Shown: one piece after another, positions 25,586 through 32,833 of the stretch | Layout of the letters: every line of letters begins with the position of its first letter | Numbering within the stretch: position 1 is the stretch's first letter | From: Ignavibacteria bacterium | GTDB taxonomy: Bacteria; Bacteroidota; Ignavibacteria; UBA10030; SZUA-254 | Reading direction: 5' to 3' | DNA: 35,731 nucleotides | Assembly: GCA_016178595.1 (NCBI GenBank) | Contig: JACOSY010000007.1 | Span: 1 to 35,731, forward strand | Notes under the pieces: model-generated | Seen by the model: the letters and a program-made list of their open reading frames with translations, nothing else | Told to the model about the DNA's origin: nothing | The model's database searches: none | Translations under genes and position numbers: made by a program

Positions 25586-25617
25586 CCCGCTATGGGAGAG
25601 GTTTAGGCTTAAGCGGG
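25586..25617 (-). promoter_or_regulatory. hairpin at the start of the retropepsin-pair transcript
   Basis: CCCGCT (25586-25591) and AGCGGG (25612-25617) form a stem that, on the minus strand, is followed by ATTTT. It begins right at the transcription start expected from the promoter at 25624-25652. CCCGCTTAAG and CATAGCGGG flank the loop here (minus strand) and in the hairpin at 17765-17785, so it may belong to the same repeat family. It could stabilise or attenuate the transcript. The gap 25494-25852 otherwise holds no convincing gene. Confidence 0.45.
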
Positions 25618-25623
25618 TAGGAC

Positions 25624-25652
25624 AATATAGGATGTTTCAAACCAAAAGTCAA
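25624..25652 (-). promoter_or_regulatory. predicted promoter for the small gene and retropepsin
   Basis: On the minus strand TTGACT (25647-25652) and TATATT (25624-25629) have a 17-base spacer. The start codon of the small gene lies about 120 bases downstream. Confidence 0.55.
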
Positions 25653-25820
25653 TGTTGGTACTGGCTGGTAGCGAGCCTCCGCGCACCGATGTACCGTTGC
25701 TGATAATAGTGATCGCCCATGAGCGAAATCGTAACACCATGGAAGTACTCACGTGGGCAAAGAGGAGGAGAAAACCGAGGAGGTGTAGCACGATAAGGAA
25801 ATATTCCCCATCAAACAGGT

Positions 25821-25846
25821 GAGCCACCCGGTTGTGCGGATGGCTC
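25821..25846 (-). terminator. possible terminator after rpoD
   Basis: GAGCCA (25821-25826) pairs with TGGCTC (25841-25846), extended inward by CCG/CGG after a mismatch, a few bases beyond the rpoD stop. The following T content is low, so it is weak. Confidence 0.35.
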
Positions 25847-25852
25847 GTATGC

Positions 25853-26710
25853 TTACCCAAGGTATGCTCGCAATTGTTTGCTGCGAGAGGCATGACGCAG
25901 CCGGCGGATGGCTTTCTCCTTGATCTGCCGGACGCGCTCACGCGTCAGCTGAAATTTTTCGCCGATCTCCTCCAGCGTCAACGAGTGTTCTCGACCAAGG
26001 CCGAAGTAGAGACGAATGACTTCCGCCTCACGTTCCGTCAGCGTGCCGAGTGCCCGCTCAACTTCCTTGCTGAGCGATTCTTTGATGAGGGCATGATCAG
26101 GCAACGGAGTACGCTCGTCCTGGATAACATCGAGGAGGCGATTGTCTTCGCCCTGTGCGAATGGAGCATCCATGGAAAGGTGACGGCCGGAAATCTTGAG
26201 CGTGTCAGCCACTTCGAACAGGGACATATCGAGCTCTTCGGCGAGCTCGCTTGCGCTTGGCTCACGCTCGAATTCTTGTTCGAGCGTGCTGAAGGCTTTC
26301 CCAATCTTGTTCAGTGCGCCGACGCGGTTCAGCGGCAGGCGAACGATACGCGATTGTTCCGCCAGCGCCTGCAGGATCGACTGGCGGATCCACCACACGG
26401 CATACGAGATGAATTTGAAACCGCGCGTCTCATCGAACCGCTTGGCTGCCTTGATGAGACCGAGATTTCCCTCATTGATCAAATCTCCGAGTGAAAGTCC
26501 CTGGTTCTGGTACTGCTTCGCAACGCTGACGACAAACCGCAGGTTCGCCTTGGTAAGCTTCTCAAGCGCTTTCTGATCTCCTTTCTTGATGCGGCGGGCA
26601 AGATCGATTTCTTCCTCGGGATCCAACAACTCTACGCGGCCGATCTCCTGGAGATATTTATCCAGAGACTGGCTTTCCCGATTCGTGTATTGTTTATTGA
26701 CCTTTGCCAT
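25853..26710 (-). CDS. rpoD: primary RNA polymerase sigma factor RpoD/SigA
   Basis: A 285-residue primary sigma factor of the short FCB type, lacking region 1.1 and the long non-conserved insert. Region 1.2 is [20 protein letters not shown]. Region 2 includes [40 protein letters not shown] and [19 protein letters not shown]. Region 3 has [20 protein letters not shown] and region 4 has [20 protein letters not shown]. The ends [20 protein letters not shown] match Bacteroidetes/Chlorobi primary sigmas closely. A promoter with TTCGCA and TATACT (16-base spacer) lies upstream at 26725-26752. Two microcompartment vertex genes precede it on the same strand. Confidence 0.97.
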   Translation of the reverse strand: MAKVNKQYTNRESQSLDKYLQEIGRVELLDPEEEIDLARRIKKGDQKALEKLTKANLRFVVSVAKQYQNQGLSLGDLINEGNLGLIKAAKRFDETRGFKFISYAVWWIRQSILQALAEQSRIVRLPLNRVGALNKIGKAFSTLEQEFEREPSASELAEELDMSLFEVADTLKISGRHLSMDAPFAQGEDNRLLDVIQDERTPLPDHALIKESLSKEVERALGTLTEREAEVIRLYFGLGREHSLTLEEIGEKFQLTRERVRQIKEKAIRRLRHASRSKQLRAYLG

Positions 26711-26724
26711 GGAGTATCCTCATC

Positions 26725-26752
26725 AGTATATCATTCTTCACAGTATTGCGAA
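26725..26752 (-). promoter_or_regulatory. predicted promoter for rpoD
   Basis: On the minus strand TTCGCA (26747-26752) and TATACT (26725-26730) are separated by 16 bases, about 15 bases before the rpoD ATG. Confidence 0.42.
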
Positions 26753-26791
26753 TGCGCAAAGCAGAATCTCAGACTTACCGGAACAATCTCA

Positions 26792-27085
26792 CTACGACAA
26801 ATCGCCATCCGGATGTCGTGTCTCCACATCTATTCTATCAACAATGCCGACGATGCTGGCATCGACCGGAGCCATTTCGATAGGAAGTGGAATCGTTGCT
26901 TCACGTGCTGTAATATAAAAGACAGTCTCACCCGGACCTGCGCCAATCGTGTCAACAGCAACAATCGGGTCGCCGATTTCCTTCCGCTCGGCAGTGAGCG
27001 GCTGGATGAACTGTAATTTGCATGCCCGAAGGCTCTCATCCTTCCGCGTTGCCCAGACCGTTCCAATGACTTTCGCGAAGAACAC
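26792..27085 (-). CDS. EutN/CcmL-type microcompartment vertex protein (BMC-P), copy 1
   Basis: A 97-residue BMC-P protein. These form pentamers that cap the vertices of bacterial microcompartments. It opens with MFFAKVIGTVWATRKDESLR, continues CKLQFIQPL and DPIVAVDTIGAGPGETVFYI (the G-A-G-x-G-E-x-V core), and ends VDASIVGIVDRIDV. The start is GTG with AAAGGA 7 bases upstream. It lies 11 bases after the second copy and 81 bases before rpoD. No hexameric BMC-H shell gene or encapsulated enzyme is present in the window. Confidence 0.92.
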   Translation of the reverse strand: MFFAKVIGTVWATRKDESLRACKLQFIQPLTAERKEIGDPIVAVDTIGAGPGETVFYITAREATIPLPIEMAPVDASIVGIVDRIDVETRHPDGDLS

Positions 27086-27096
27086 CGTCTGTTCCT

Positions 27097-27366
27097 TTAA
27101 TCTGCAATGTCGAGTTTATCGATAACCGCCATAATGACGGCATCGACCGGCTTGTTCTTTGTGAGAGCAGTTTGCCGCGCAGAGCTGCCGCTGCAGACAA
27201 GCACGACGTCGCCGACACCGGCCTGTACCGTATCGACAGCGACGACGAACGTCTCCTTCGTCTTGTAGTCCAAGCCGACATGCTTGACGATTTGGAGCTT
27301 CATCCCGACAAGTTCTTCGTCCTTCCTTGTCGCCCATACTGTTCCGACAACTTTTCCGAGAAACAT
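27097..27366 (-). CDS. EutN/CcmL-type microcompartment vertex protein (BMC-P), copy 2
   Basis: An 89-residue BMC-P protein clearly paralogous to the one after it: MFLGKVVGTVWATRKDEELV, MKLQIVKHV, FVVAVDTVQAGVGDVVLVCS, then GSSARQT and PVDAVIMAVIDKLDI. It keeps the GSSAR motif of typical EutN/CcmL proteins, which copy 1 has replaced by ITAREAT. The two copies differ across most positions, so the duplication is old. The gap 27367-27601 upstream holds no gene I can support. Confidence 0.93.
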   Translation of the reverse strand: MFLGKVVGTVWATRKDEELVGMKLQIVKHVGLDYKTKETFVVAVDTVQAGVGDVVLVCSGSSARQTALTKNKPVDAVIMAVIDKLDIAD

Positions 27367-27601
27367 CTTAGTGCCCTATGAAAATGTACGATGGTTTGTC
27401 CTGCGGGTAACTCATTTCGCCACGTTCAGAATTTCCGGTCCACTGAGATTCTCTCTTAATGAGGCGCGCAGGAATAATTCTCAACTCTTTGACTCCGCGG
27501 AACTCGGTAGTCTATGCAATGTTTTTCTTTGGAAGGACTGAGGTATACCGGCACGACGAGAGGCACGGCATCACGCTTTGATCCGACAAGAGTGATCGAC
27601 G

Positions 27602-27796
27602 TTATGCGAACACTTCCTTCTCGTTGCACTTGCACAACTGGACGCGCCGGTGACTGAAGCGGACACTGCCATGCTTCGACGGCTCCGATGCGACATAGAG
27701 AATGGGTTGTCTGATCGCTCCGCACTTGGGGCACTTCTTGCCGGGTTGTGCCGCAGCTTTCGTAGCTTTGTCTGCGAATGTCTGTTGTTTTGCCAT
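27602..27796 (-). CDS. small zinc-ribbon protein
   Basis: A 64-residue basic protein with a likely zinc ribbon: CPKCG near residues 22-26 and a second pair CKC near 56-58, separated by RQPILYVASEPSKHGSVRFS. A consensus AAGGAG lies 6 bases before the ATG, so it is well translated. The role is unknown; such ribbons usually bind nucleic acid or protein. It sits between the GAF protein and the vertex genes on the same strand, 18 bases after the former. Confidence 0.8.
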   Translation of the reverse strand: MAKQQTFADKATKAAAQPGKKCPKCGAIRQPILYVASEPSKHGSVRFSHRRVQLCKCNEKEVFA

Positions 27797-27814
27797 TGTA
27801 GCTCCTTGTGAGAA

Positions 27815-29809
27815 TTAAAAAACTCGCACGACGTTTCCACCGGCTTCGACAGCACGGTCAAGAACAGTCGTTGTATTGGTGAGGAATTCTTCACGGCGCA
27901 TGCCCTCAAGTGCTCCACACACTCCGATACTGATCGTGACGGAAAAGCTCTTTCCATCGAGCGCGATGACATGACCGGCAACGCTCTTGCGGATTTTTTC
28001 CGCCCAGAGGTAGGCATCGTTCGTTCCCGTATCAATCAATGCAATTGCGAAACGGCTGCTGTCGTACCGACCGACGACATCGTACGGGCGAACACCTTGG
28101 CGAATCGCCCGCGAGAGTGTCAGCAGCACGCGTTCAAATCCTTCGTGACCATACCGGTTGACGATCTCGTTTGATTTGTCGATGGTGAGAAAGAGCAATG
28201 ACAGATCCGTCCTCATATCGTCGGCCCGGTGTAATTCTTCTTCAAGGCGTTGTGAGAAAAATTTTCGCGAGTATACTCCGGTCGTATCATCGACGATGAC
28301 ATATTCGTTGATGACTTCTTCCATGTAGAGAATTTCGAGTGCAAAAGCGGCGTTCTCTGCGAGACGGTACAACATCTCGATATCTTGCCGCGAGAAGTTG
28401 TACTTGTCACGGCTCTCTACGTTCAGTGAGCCGTAGCATTTATTGAGAGAACTGATCGGTACTGCAACGAACGAGCCTTTTTTTTCAATTTGCTCGTGAG
28501 TATGAAAGCGCGGTACCGGCGCCGACTCGATGTCATCGACAATACCATGCGTATTATTCCTGATCGCCTGACCAACAATACTCTCAGGGAATTCGATAAT
28601 CTGTTCCTGCGCAATGTATCCTTCCGGGGCACGGTTTGTCACTTTCTTCACCAGCCATGCGTGTTTCTTTTCTTCATACAGCACAACCGAAATATGATCC
28701 CAGCTTACCAGTTTCGACGTCTCTTCGGAAAGTGAGTGCAGAATCGTGTTCAGCGAGAAATCGTTTCGGACGCGTTCCTGAAGACGACGGATGGAGCGAA
28801 GTAATTCGGAGTCGAGCAAGAGATCATACTTATCAGTATAGCTTTTGATGAGTGCAGAAACAAGCTTCGTGAATTGCCCAAGCAATGCAAGCGTCTCTTG
28901 TCCAAATGCATCTTCCACTTTGCTGTCGATTGCGATCACGGCAACCGGATACGTTGGTATCTGTTCGTGATTCAAGCGGGAGAAGTACACCGGGACGCCG
29001 ATGAATGAATGAATGCCAACGGGTGTCGTGTAATAGGGAAGCAACTCTCGCTCGGACATTGGGTTCACTTCGCTGACAAGCTCGGGCTTTCCATTCTCTG
29101 CCACTCCCGTCACAAGATCATGCCCCATCGCATACCGCCGCGTTGGTATAAAATTCGGACTATCGCTCACTCGTGCTTCCATCACCATCTGGTGCTTCTC
29201 ACGATTTGCCCAGAAAAAGACAACCGAATTCGCAAACAGAACATCTTTCACCACCATCAACACTTTATGAAGAAGGAAGTTGAACTCGGTCCGAGGCTCC
29301 GGATCGCCGCGGTAAATCTCCGAATCGATATCAAAAAAATCCGAAATCTGAAACTCCCTCACAACCGGGGGCACAATTTCTTTTGGCGGTACGTAATACT
29401 TTGGCTGCGCAGGTTTTCCTGAACTCGGAATAGACGCCGTATGCGTTGATAGAGCTCGATGCTCGTGAACGGAAGCACTGTCATAGACTTCCTCGGCCTT
29501 CAATCGCTCCGCCGAATGCGATTGAAAATCATCGAAGAATAGTTTCTTCATATGTTCATTCTCTGCTTGTGAATGGGAGTGCCGACTGACACTAACAGCT
29601 CCATTGTGGCCGTCAAGTCGCTTTACCCTGACAAGTGCGTAGAGCAAGACCGCGGAACTCGCGACAACTAACAGGCACACGAGACGGATGATGAAAATGT
29701 CCACCAGGATGCCGCACACCAGTGAAGCAACTCCAATTGAAACAATAATGCCATCACTTGAATTAACTTCCTTCAGCAGAAAGTTGATTCGTTCCTTGAT
29801 GGCATTCAT
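27815..29809 (-). CDS. membrane-bound two-GAF protein with degenerate GGDEF domain
   Basis: A 664-residue sensor-like protein starting at ATG 29809; the longer frame begins with a TTG inside the promoter region. Two membrane helices (about residues 20-60) precede a 100-residue polar linker. Two GAF domains follow, roughly 170-330 (HSFIGVPVYFSRLNHEQIPT) and 345-495 (GSFVAVPISSLNKCYGSLNV). A GGDEF-fold domain fills about 505-664: VDDTTGVYSRKFFSQRLEEE and NEIVNRYGHEGFERVLLTLS. The active-site motif reads GRYDSSRF where GRYGGDEF is expected, so diguanylate cyclase activity is unlikely. It may bind nucleotides or signal by contact. Its promoter faces that of the REC-DHp gene. Confidence 0.85.
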   Translation of the reverse strand: MNAIKERINFLLKEVNSSDGIIVSIGVASLVCGILVDIFIIRLVCLLVVASSAVLLYALVRVKRLDGHNGAVSVSRHSHSQAENEHMKKLFFDDFQSHSAERLKAEEVYDSASVHEHRALSTHTASIPSSGKPAQPKYYVPPKEIVPPVVREFQISDFFDIDSEIYRGDPEPRTEFNFLLHKVLMVVKDVLFANSVVFFWANREKHQMVMEARVSDSPNFIPTRRYAMGHDLVTGVAENGKPELVSEVNPMSERELLPYYTTPVGIHSFIGVPVYFSRLNHEQIPTYPVAVIAIDSKVEDAFGQETLALLGQFTKLVSALIKSYTDKYDLLLDSELLRSIRRLQERVRNDFSLNTILHSLSEETSKLVSWDHISVVLYEEKKHAWLVKKVTNRAPEGYIAQEQIIEFPESIVGQAIRNNTHGIVDDIESAPVPRFHTHEQIEKKGSFVAVPISSLNKCYGSLNVESRDKYNFSRQDIEMLYRLAENAAFALEILYMEEVINEYVIVDDTTGVYSRKFFSQRLEEELHRADDMRTDLSLLFLTIDKSNEIVNRYGHEGFERVLLTLSRAIRQGVRPYDVVGRYDSSRFAIALIDTGTNDAYLWAEKIRKSVAGHVIALDGKSFSVTISIGVCGALEGMRREEFLTNTTTVLDRAVEAGGNVVRVF

Positions 29810-29850
29810 CCGCCTGACTTTCGGTTTTGAAATTCCTTGCAAAGTGTTTA

Positions 29851-29879
29851 AATCTAATCAATTATGCCATGAAAGTCAA
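29851..29879 (-). promoter_or_regulatory. predicted promoter for the GAF protein gene
   Basis: On the minus strand TTGACT (29874-29879) and TAGATT (29851-29856) have a 17-base spacer. The leader to the ATG at 29809 would be about 35 bases. Confidence 0.5.
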
Positions 29880-30033
29880 TCATTTTTTTCTGTAAACAAT
29901 CCAATTTATTGCACGTTCGCTCTCACTTGAAAGATGATTCTTATCCTCGCCGTACACGCCAAGGTGCTCTGCCAGAATGGGATTGACAGATTCCGTAGAA
30001 AAACTCTGAACCAGAGCGATCGTCACAAAAACC

Positions 30034-30062
30034 TTGCATCTGTGGCAGAGAAATGGTATACT
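30034..30062 (+). promoter_or_regulatory. predicted promoter for the REC-DHp gene
   Basis: TTGCAT (30034-30039) and TATACT (30057-30062) are separated by 17 bases, with TGG just before the -10 box. The start codon lies 21 bases downstream. Confidence 0.6.
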
Positions 30063-30083
30063 TGACGCATTATCTTACTTCCG

Positions 30084-30737
30084 ATGGATCCGAACACCGT
30101 ACATGTGTTACTCGTTGACGATGATGCCGACTATGTCAGCGTCGTCCAGCATCATCTCCACTCTTTCGCGGGCAAAAGGTTTCAGCTTACCTGGGTAAAC
30201 GACGGAGAGAAAGCCCTCGCTCATCTGAAATCCGGTACAAAGACCGATCTCATCATTATGGACTACTACCTCCCGAGCACCAACGGGATTAGCATCATGA
30301 AACAGATCCTTGAAGAAGGGTTTGCGATGCCCGTTATTCTCCTCACGTCCAACAAGGATTTTCGGATTGCCATCGAGGCGATGAAGTATGGGATCGAAGA
30401 GTACCTGGTCAAAGAAGAAATGGCCGATACAATCCTTCCCCGGACAATCATCAACGTCCTGGAGCGCGTCCGACTACAACGACAGATTGGTGAAGCCGAG
30501 AAAGAAAAACTTCTTTCTCTCAAGAAGACAGAGGCAATTCAGGAACTCGTCGTTACAATGTGCCACGAGTTTAATAACCCCCTCGCAGCCATCAAGATCA
30601 GCGCGGATATCCTTTCACGCCAAAAGATTTCCGACGACGAAAGACAGCTCGTACAGCAGCTGAACGCAAGCATTTCCCTTCTTGAGAAGCAGATCATCCG
30701 GCTCCGCGATCTTAATTCCGGCGCCGCTCCTTTATGA
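30084..30737 (+). CDS. response-regulator receiver fused to a DHp histidine domain without ATPase
   Basis: A 217-residue protein. The receiver domain (about 1-125) has the acidic pair at Asp12-14, phospho-acceptor Asp60 in LIIMDYYLPS, Thr near 88 in ILLTSNKDF and Lys near 110 in YLVKEEM. After a helical linker, residues about 150-210 match a histidine-kinase dimerisation domain: VVTMCHEFNNPLAAIKISAD with His161 in the H-box, then a second helix. The chain ends right there, and no HATPase domain is found in any frame downstream. It cannot autophosphorylate and may act as a phosphotransfer protein or partner for a separate kinase. It is divergent from the GAF protein gene. Confidence 0.85.
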   Translation: MDPNTVHVLLVDDDADYVSVVQHHLHSFAGKRFQLTWVNDGEKALAHLKSGTKTDLIIMDYYLPSTNGISIMKQILEEGFAMPVILLTSNKDFRIAIEAMKYGIEEYLVKEEMADTILPRTIINVLERVRLQRQIGEAEKEKLLSLKKTEAIQELVVTMCHEFNNPLAAIKISADILSRQKISDDERQLVQQLNASISLLEKQIIRLRDLNSGAAPL

Positions 30738-30768
30738 TGACCTTCTCTTTGCCCATGAACCATTCATC

Positions 30769-30797
30769 TTGATTTTCTACGGGAGAATGTCTATATT
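30769..30797 (+). promoter_or_regulatory. predicted promoter of the candidate small RNA
   Basis: TTGATT (30769-30774) and TATATT (30792-30797) are separated by 17 bases. Transcription would start near 30804. Confidence 0.6.
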
Positions 30798-30803
30798 AGT
30801 ATT

Positions 30804-30962
30804 GTCATGAGCCTCTCGTTGCGACATACGCAGCACAGAAAACAAGGTACATCGTTCAATAGGAAATTTCTTGGATCGAGCTGCAACAGAAAGCGAATGA
30901 AGGCATCTCAACAAAGTATCAAAATAGAACGTGTCCCGCCAAAAGACGGGACATTTTTTTTC
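30804..30962 (+). ncRNA. candidate small RNA or attenuated leader, about 160 nt
   Basis: Bounded by a good promoter upstream and a strong terminator downstream, with no coding frame. Nested complementary segments suggest one long folded structure: GCCT (30811-30814) with AGGC (30901-30904), GCAGC (30830-30834) with GCTGC (30880-30884), and CAAG (30843-30846) with CTTG (30870-30873). The shape, a long imperfect rod with an internal loop, is reminiscent of 6S-type RNAs, but no family signature was identified. Because the terminator ends 18 bases before the nif3-like gene, it could equally be a terminating leader of that gene. Confidence 0.5.
30932..30962 (+). terminator. Rho-independent terminator before the nif3-like gene
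   Basis: TGTCCCG (30932-30938) pairs with CGGGACA (30947-30953), followed by nine T residues (30954-30962). It is one of the strongest terminators in the window. Confidence 0.88.
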
Positions 30963-30980
30963 GTCTGACAACCTGAGGTC

Positions 30981-32087
30981 ATGGTCCTCCGGGACATACA
31001 TCATATACTCGAATCGTGGACGCCAAGTGCAATCGCGTGGGAGCGAGATAATGTGGGACTTCAGATCGGCTCAATGGATCAAATAATCCGGAGAATCTTA
31101 GTAACGCTTGATGTGACTGATGAAGTGCTTGATGAAGCGCGGCGAAAACGCGCCGACTTGCTCATGAGTCATCATCCCCTCCTTTTCCATCCCCTCACAT
31201 CCATCAGCGCAGATCATCGGGTTGGTCGGCTGGCATTGAAAGCGATCGAGAACAACATTTCCCTCTACGCGATGCATACGAATCTGGATTTTGCAGAATC
31301 GGGCGTGAGCTTCGCTTTAGCCACGGCTCTTGGTCTTGAGGAGATTCAATTTCTTGAACACGATCAACATCGTCAGAAAAAAATTGCCGTCTTCGTGCCA
31401 TCCGATCACGTCGAGAAGGTTATGACTGCAATGGCTCTTGCAGGCGCGGGTCGGGTTGGAGAATATGAAGCGTGCTCGTTCAGAATGGACGGGACGGGAA
31501 CATTTCGTCCGCTCGAAAGAGCAGCACCCCTTATCGGAAGAGCGGGAGAGCTTGAAAAAGTGAGTGAAGTTCGATTGGAAATGGTCGCACCTGAGTGGAG
31601 AACCGACGCCGTTATCAGGGCAATGCGCTCGGCCCATCCGTATGAGGAAGCCGCATACGATATATATGATCTTTCCAATGCCAGCACCGGCATTGGCGTT
31701 GGCGCAATCGGCATGTTACGCACGCCGCTCTCGCTCAAGAAATTCCTTGCACATGTGCAGCGGTCATTGCGTATTCCTGCACTCCGGTATGCTGGTGATT
31801 CCGCCCTGAGTGTCACGCGAGTCGCAGTGTGCGGCGGCAGCGGCTCGAAGTACGTTGCGGCGGCTATACGGCGTGGGGCAGATGCATTCGTCACTGCCGA
31901 TGTGGCGTACCATTCGTTCCAGGACACCGATGGACGCATCGCACTCATCGACGCAGGCCATTACGAGACCGAGCAGCCTGTTATAAGGCATGTCGTCGAC
32001 TTTTTGAAATCAAACGCAACAATCCGGAAACGCAAAGTCAAGGTTTCTTCATCCACTATTAAAAGTAATTTTATTCAGTATTACTAG
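30981..32087 (+). CDS. Nif3-like dinuclear metal-centre protein (YqfO/YbgI family)
   Basis: A 368-residue member of the NIF3/DUF34 family of the long form, with a PII-like insert in the middle (about residues 128-230, IAVFVPSDHVEKVMTAMALA). The two-metal site is outlined by DNVGLQIG, LLMSHHPLLFHPL, YAMHTNLDFAESGVSFALA, and near the end DAFVTADVAYHSFQD and LIDAGHYETEQPV. The family is widespread; proposed roles include metal chaperoning and GTP cyclohydrolase-like chemistry, none settled. It starts 18 bases after a terminator and ends 2 bases before the zinc-ribbon gene, so the next two genes are probably cotranscribed. Confidence 0.93.
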   Translation: MVLRDIHHILESWTPSAIAWERDNVGLQIGSMDQIIRRILVTLDVTDEVLDEARRKRADLLMSHHPLLFHPLTSISADHRVGRLALKAIENNISLYAMHTNLDFAESGVSFALATALGLEEIQFLEHDQHRQKKIAVFVPSDHVEKVMTAMALAGAGRVGEYEACSFRMDGTGTFRPLERAAPLIGRAGELEKVSEVRLEMVAPEWRTDAVIRAMRSAHPYEEAAYDIYDLSNASTGIGVGAIGMLRTPLSLKKFLAHVQRSLRIPALRYAGDSALSVTRVAVCGGSGSKYVAAAIRRGADAFVTADVAYHSFQDTDGRIALIDAGHYETEQPVIRHVVDFLKSNATIRKRKVKVSSSTIKSNFIQYY

Positions 32088-32089
32088 CC

Positions 32090-32833
32090 ATGAAGGAAAC
32101 GCTCGTGGAAAACAGGTTAAAGCATCTCTATGCATTGCAGCATGTCGATTCTCAGCTTCAGGAAATACAGGAACTCAAGGGTGACTTGCCAAACATCGTC
32201 GCCAATCTTGAAGCAAACGTCGATGAGCTGAAAACAAAGATCAAAGAACTCAATAACACGATCAAGAAAGCGAAAACGGATCGCGACAGCGCCGACGGAG
32301 AGATCATCGAACTTCAAGGAAAGATCGAGAAATACAAGGGGCAACAGCTCCAGGTGAAGTCGAACAAACAATACGATGCGCTCACAAGAGAGATCGATGC
32401 TGCCGAGCAGCGCTCGTCGAAACTCGAAAAGGAAATGGAAACCCTCGAAGGGAAAATGCAACTCGCAAAAGCCGACATTGAAACTTTTACTGTGCAACTT
32501 GAGGAAGCCACTGCCGAGTTCGGAGAACGACAAAAGGAACTGAAGGAAGTCAACAAAGAACACGAGAAGGAAGAAAGGAAGCTTCATCACGAGCGGGAAA
32601 AACTCATCGTACGAATCGATAAACCTGACCTCGAACGGTATGAGCGTATTCGAAAAGCAAAGGGAGGGCTTGCAGTTGTGCCTGTCAAGCGTGGCGCTTG
32701 CGGTGGATGCTTCAACCGTGTCCCTCCGCAAAGGATTCTTGAGCTCCGTCAGAATTCGGGATTATATCAGTGTGAGCATTGCGGTCGCGTTGTCGTCTCC
32801 GACCAGATCGTCGAGACGAGCATGGCAGTCTGA
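32090..32833 (+). CDS. coiled-coil protein with C-terminal C4 zinc ribbon
   Basis: A 247-residue protein. Residues about 10-185 form a long antiparallel coiled coil (KIEKYKGQQLQVKSNKQYDA in its conserved middle). The C-terminus is a C4 zinc ribbon: GACGGCFNRVPPQ and YQCEHCGRVVV. This is the family annotated as a nucleic-acid-binding Zn-ribbon protein (zf-RING_7), usually found next to Nif3-like and RNase H genes as here. Its exact role is not established. Its stop codon overlaps the RNase H start in a TGATG. Confidence 0.92.
   Translation: MKETLVENRLKHLYALQHVDSQLQEIQELKGDLPNIVANLEANVDELKTKIKELNNTIKKAKTDRDSADGEIIELQGKIEKYKGQQLQVKSNKQYDALTREIDAAEQRSSKLEKEMETLEGKMQLAKADIETFTVQLEEATAEFGERQKELKEVNKEHEKEERKLHHEREKLIVRIDKPDLERYERIRKAKGGLAVVPVKRGACGGCFNRVPPQRILELRQNSGLYQCEHCGRVVVSDQIVETSMAV

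Noticed and set aside
25609-25941. 110-codon minus-strand frame with a hydrophobic stretch
   Set aside because: It overlaps the end of rpoD in another frame, starts without ATG or ribosome site, and covers the predicted promoter and hairpin of the retropepsin pair.
26895-26912. TTCACGTG-containing string as a parS site
   Set aside because: It matches only the centre of the parS palindrome and lies inside a vertex-protein gene.
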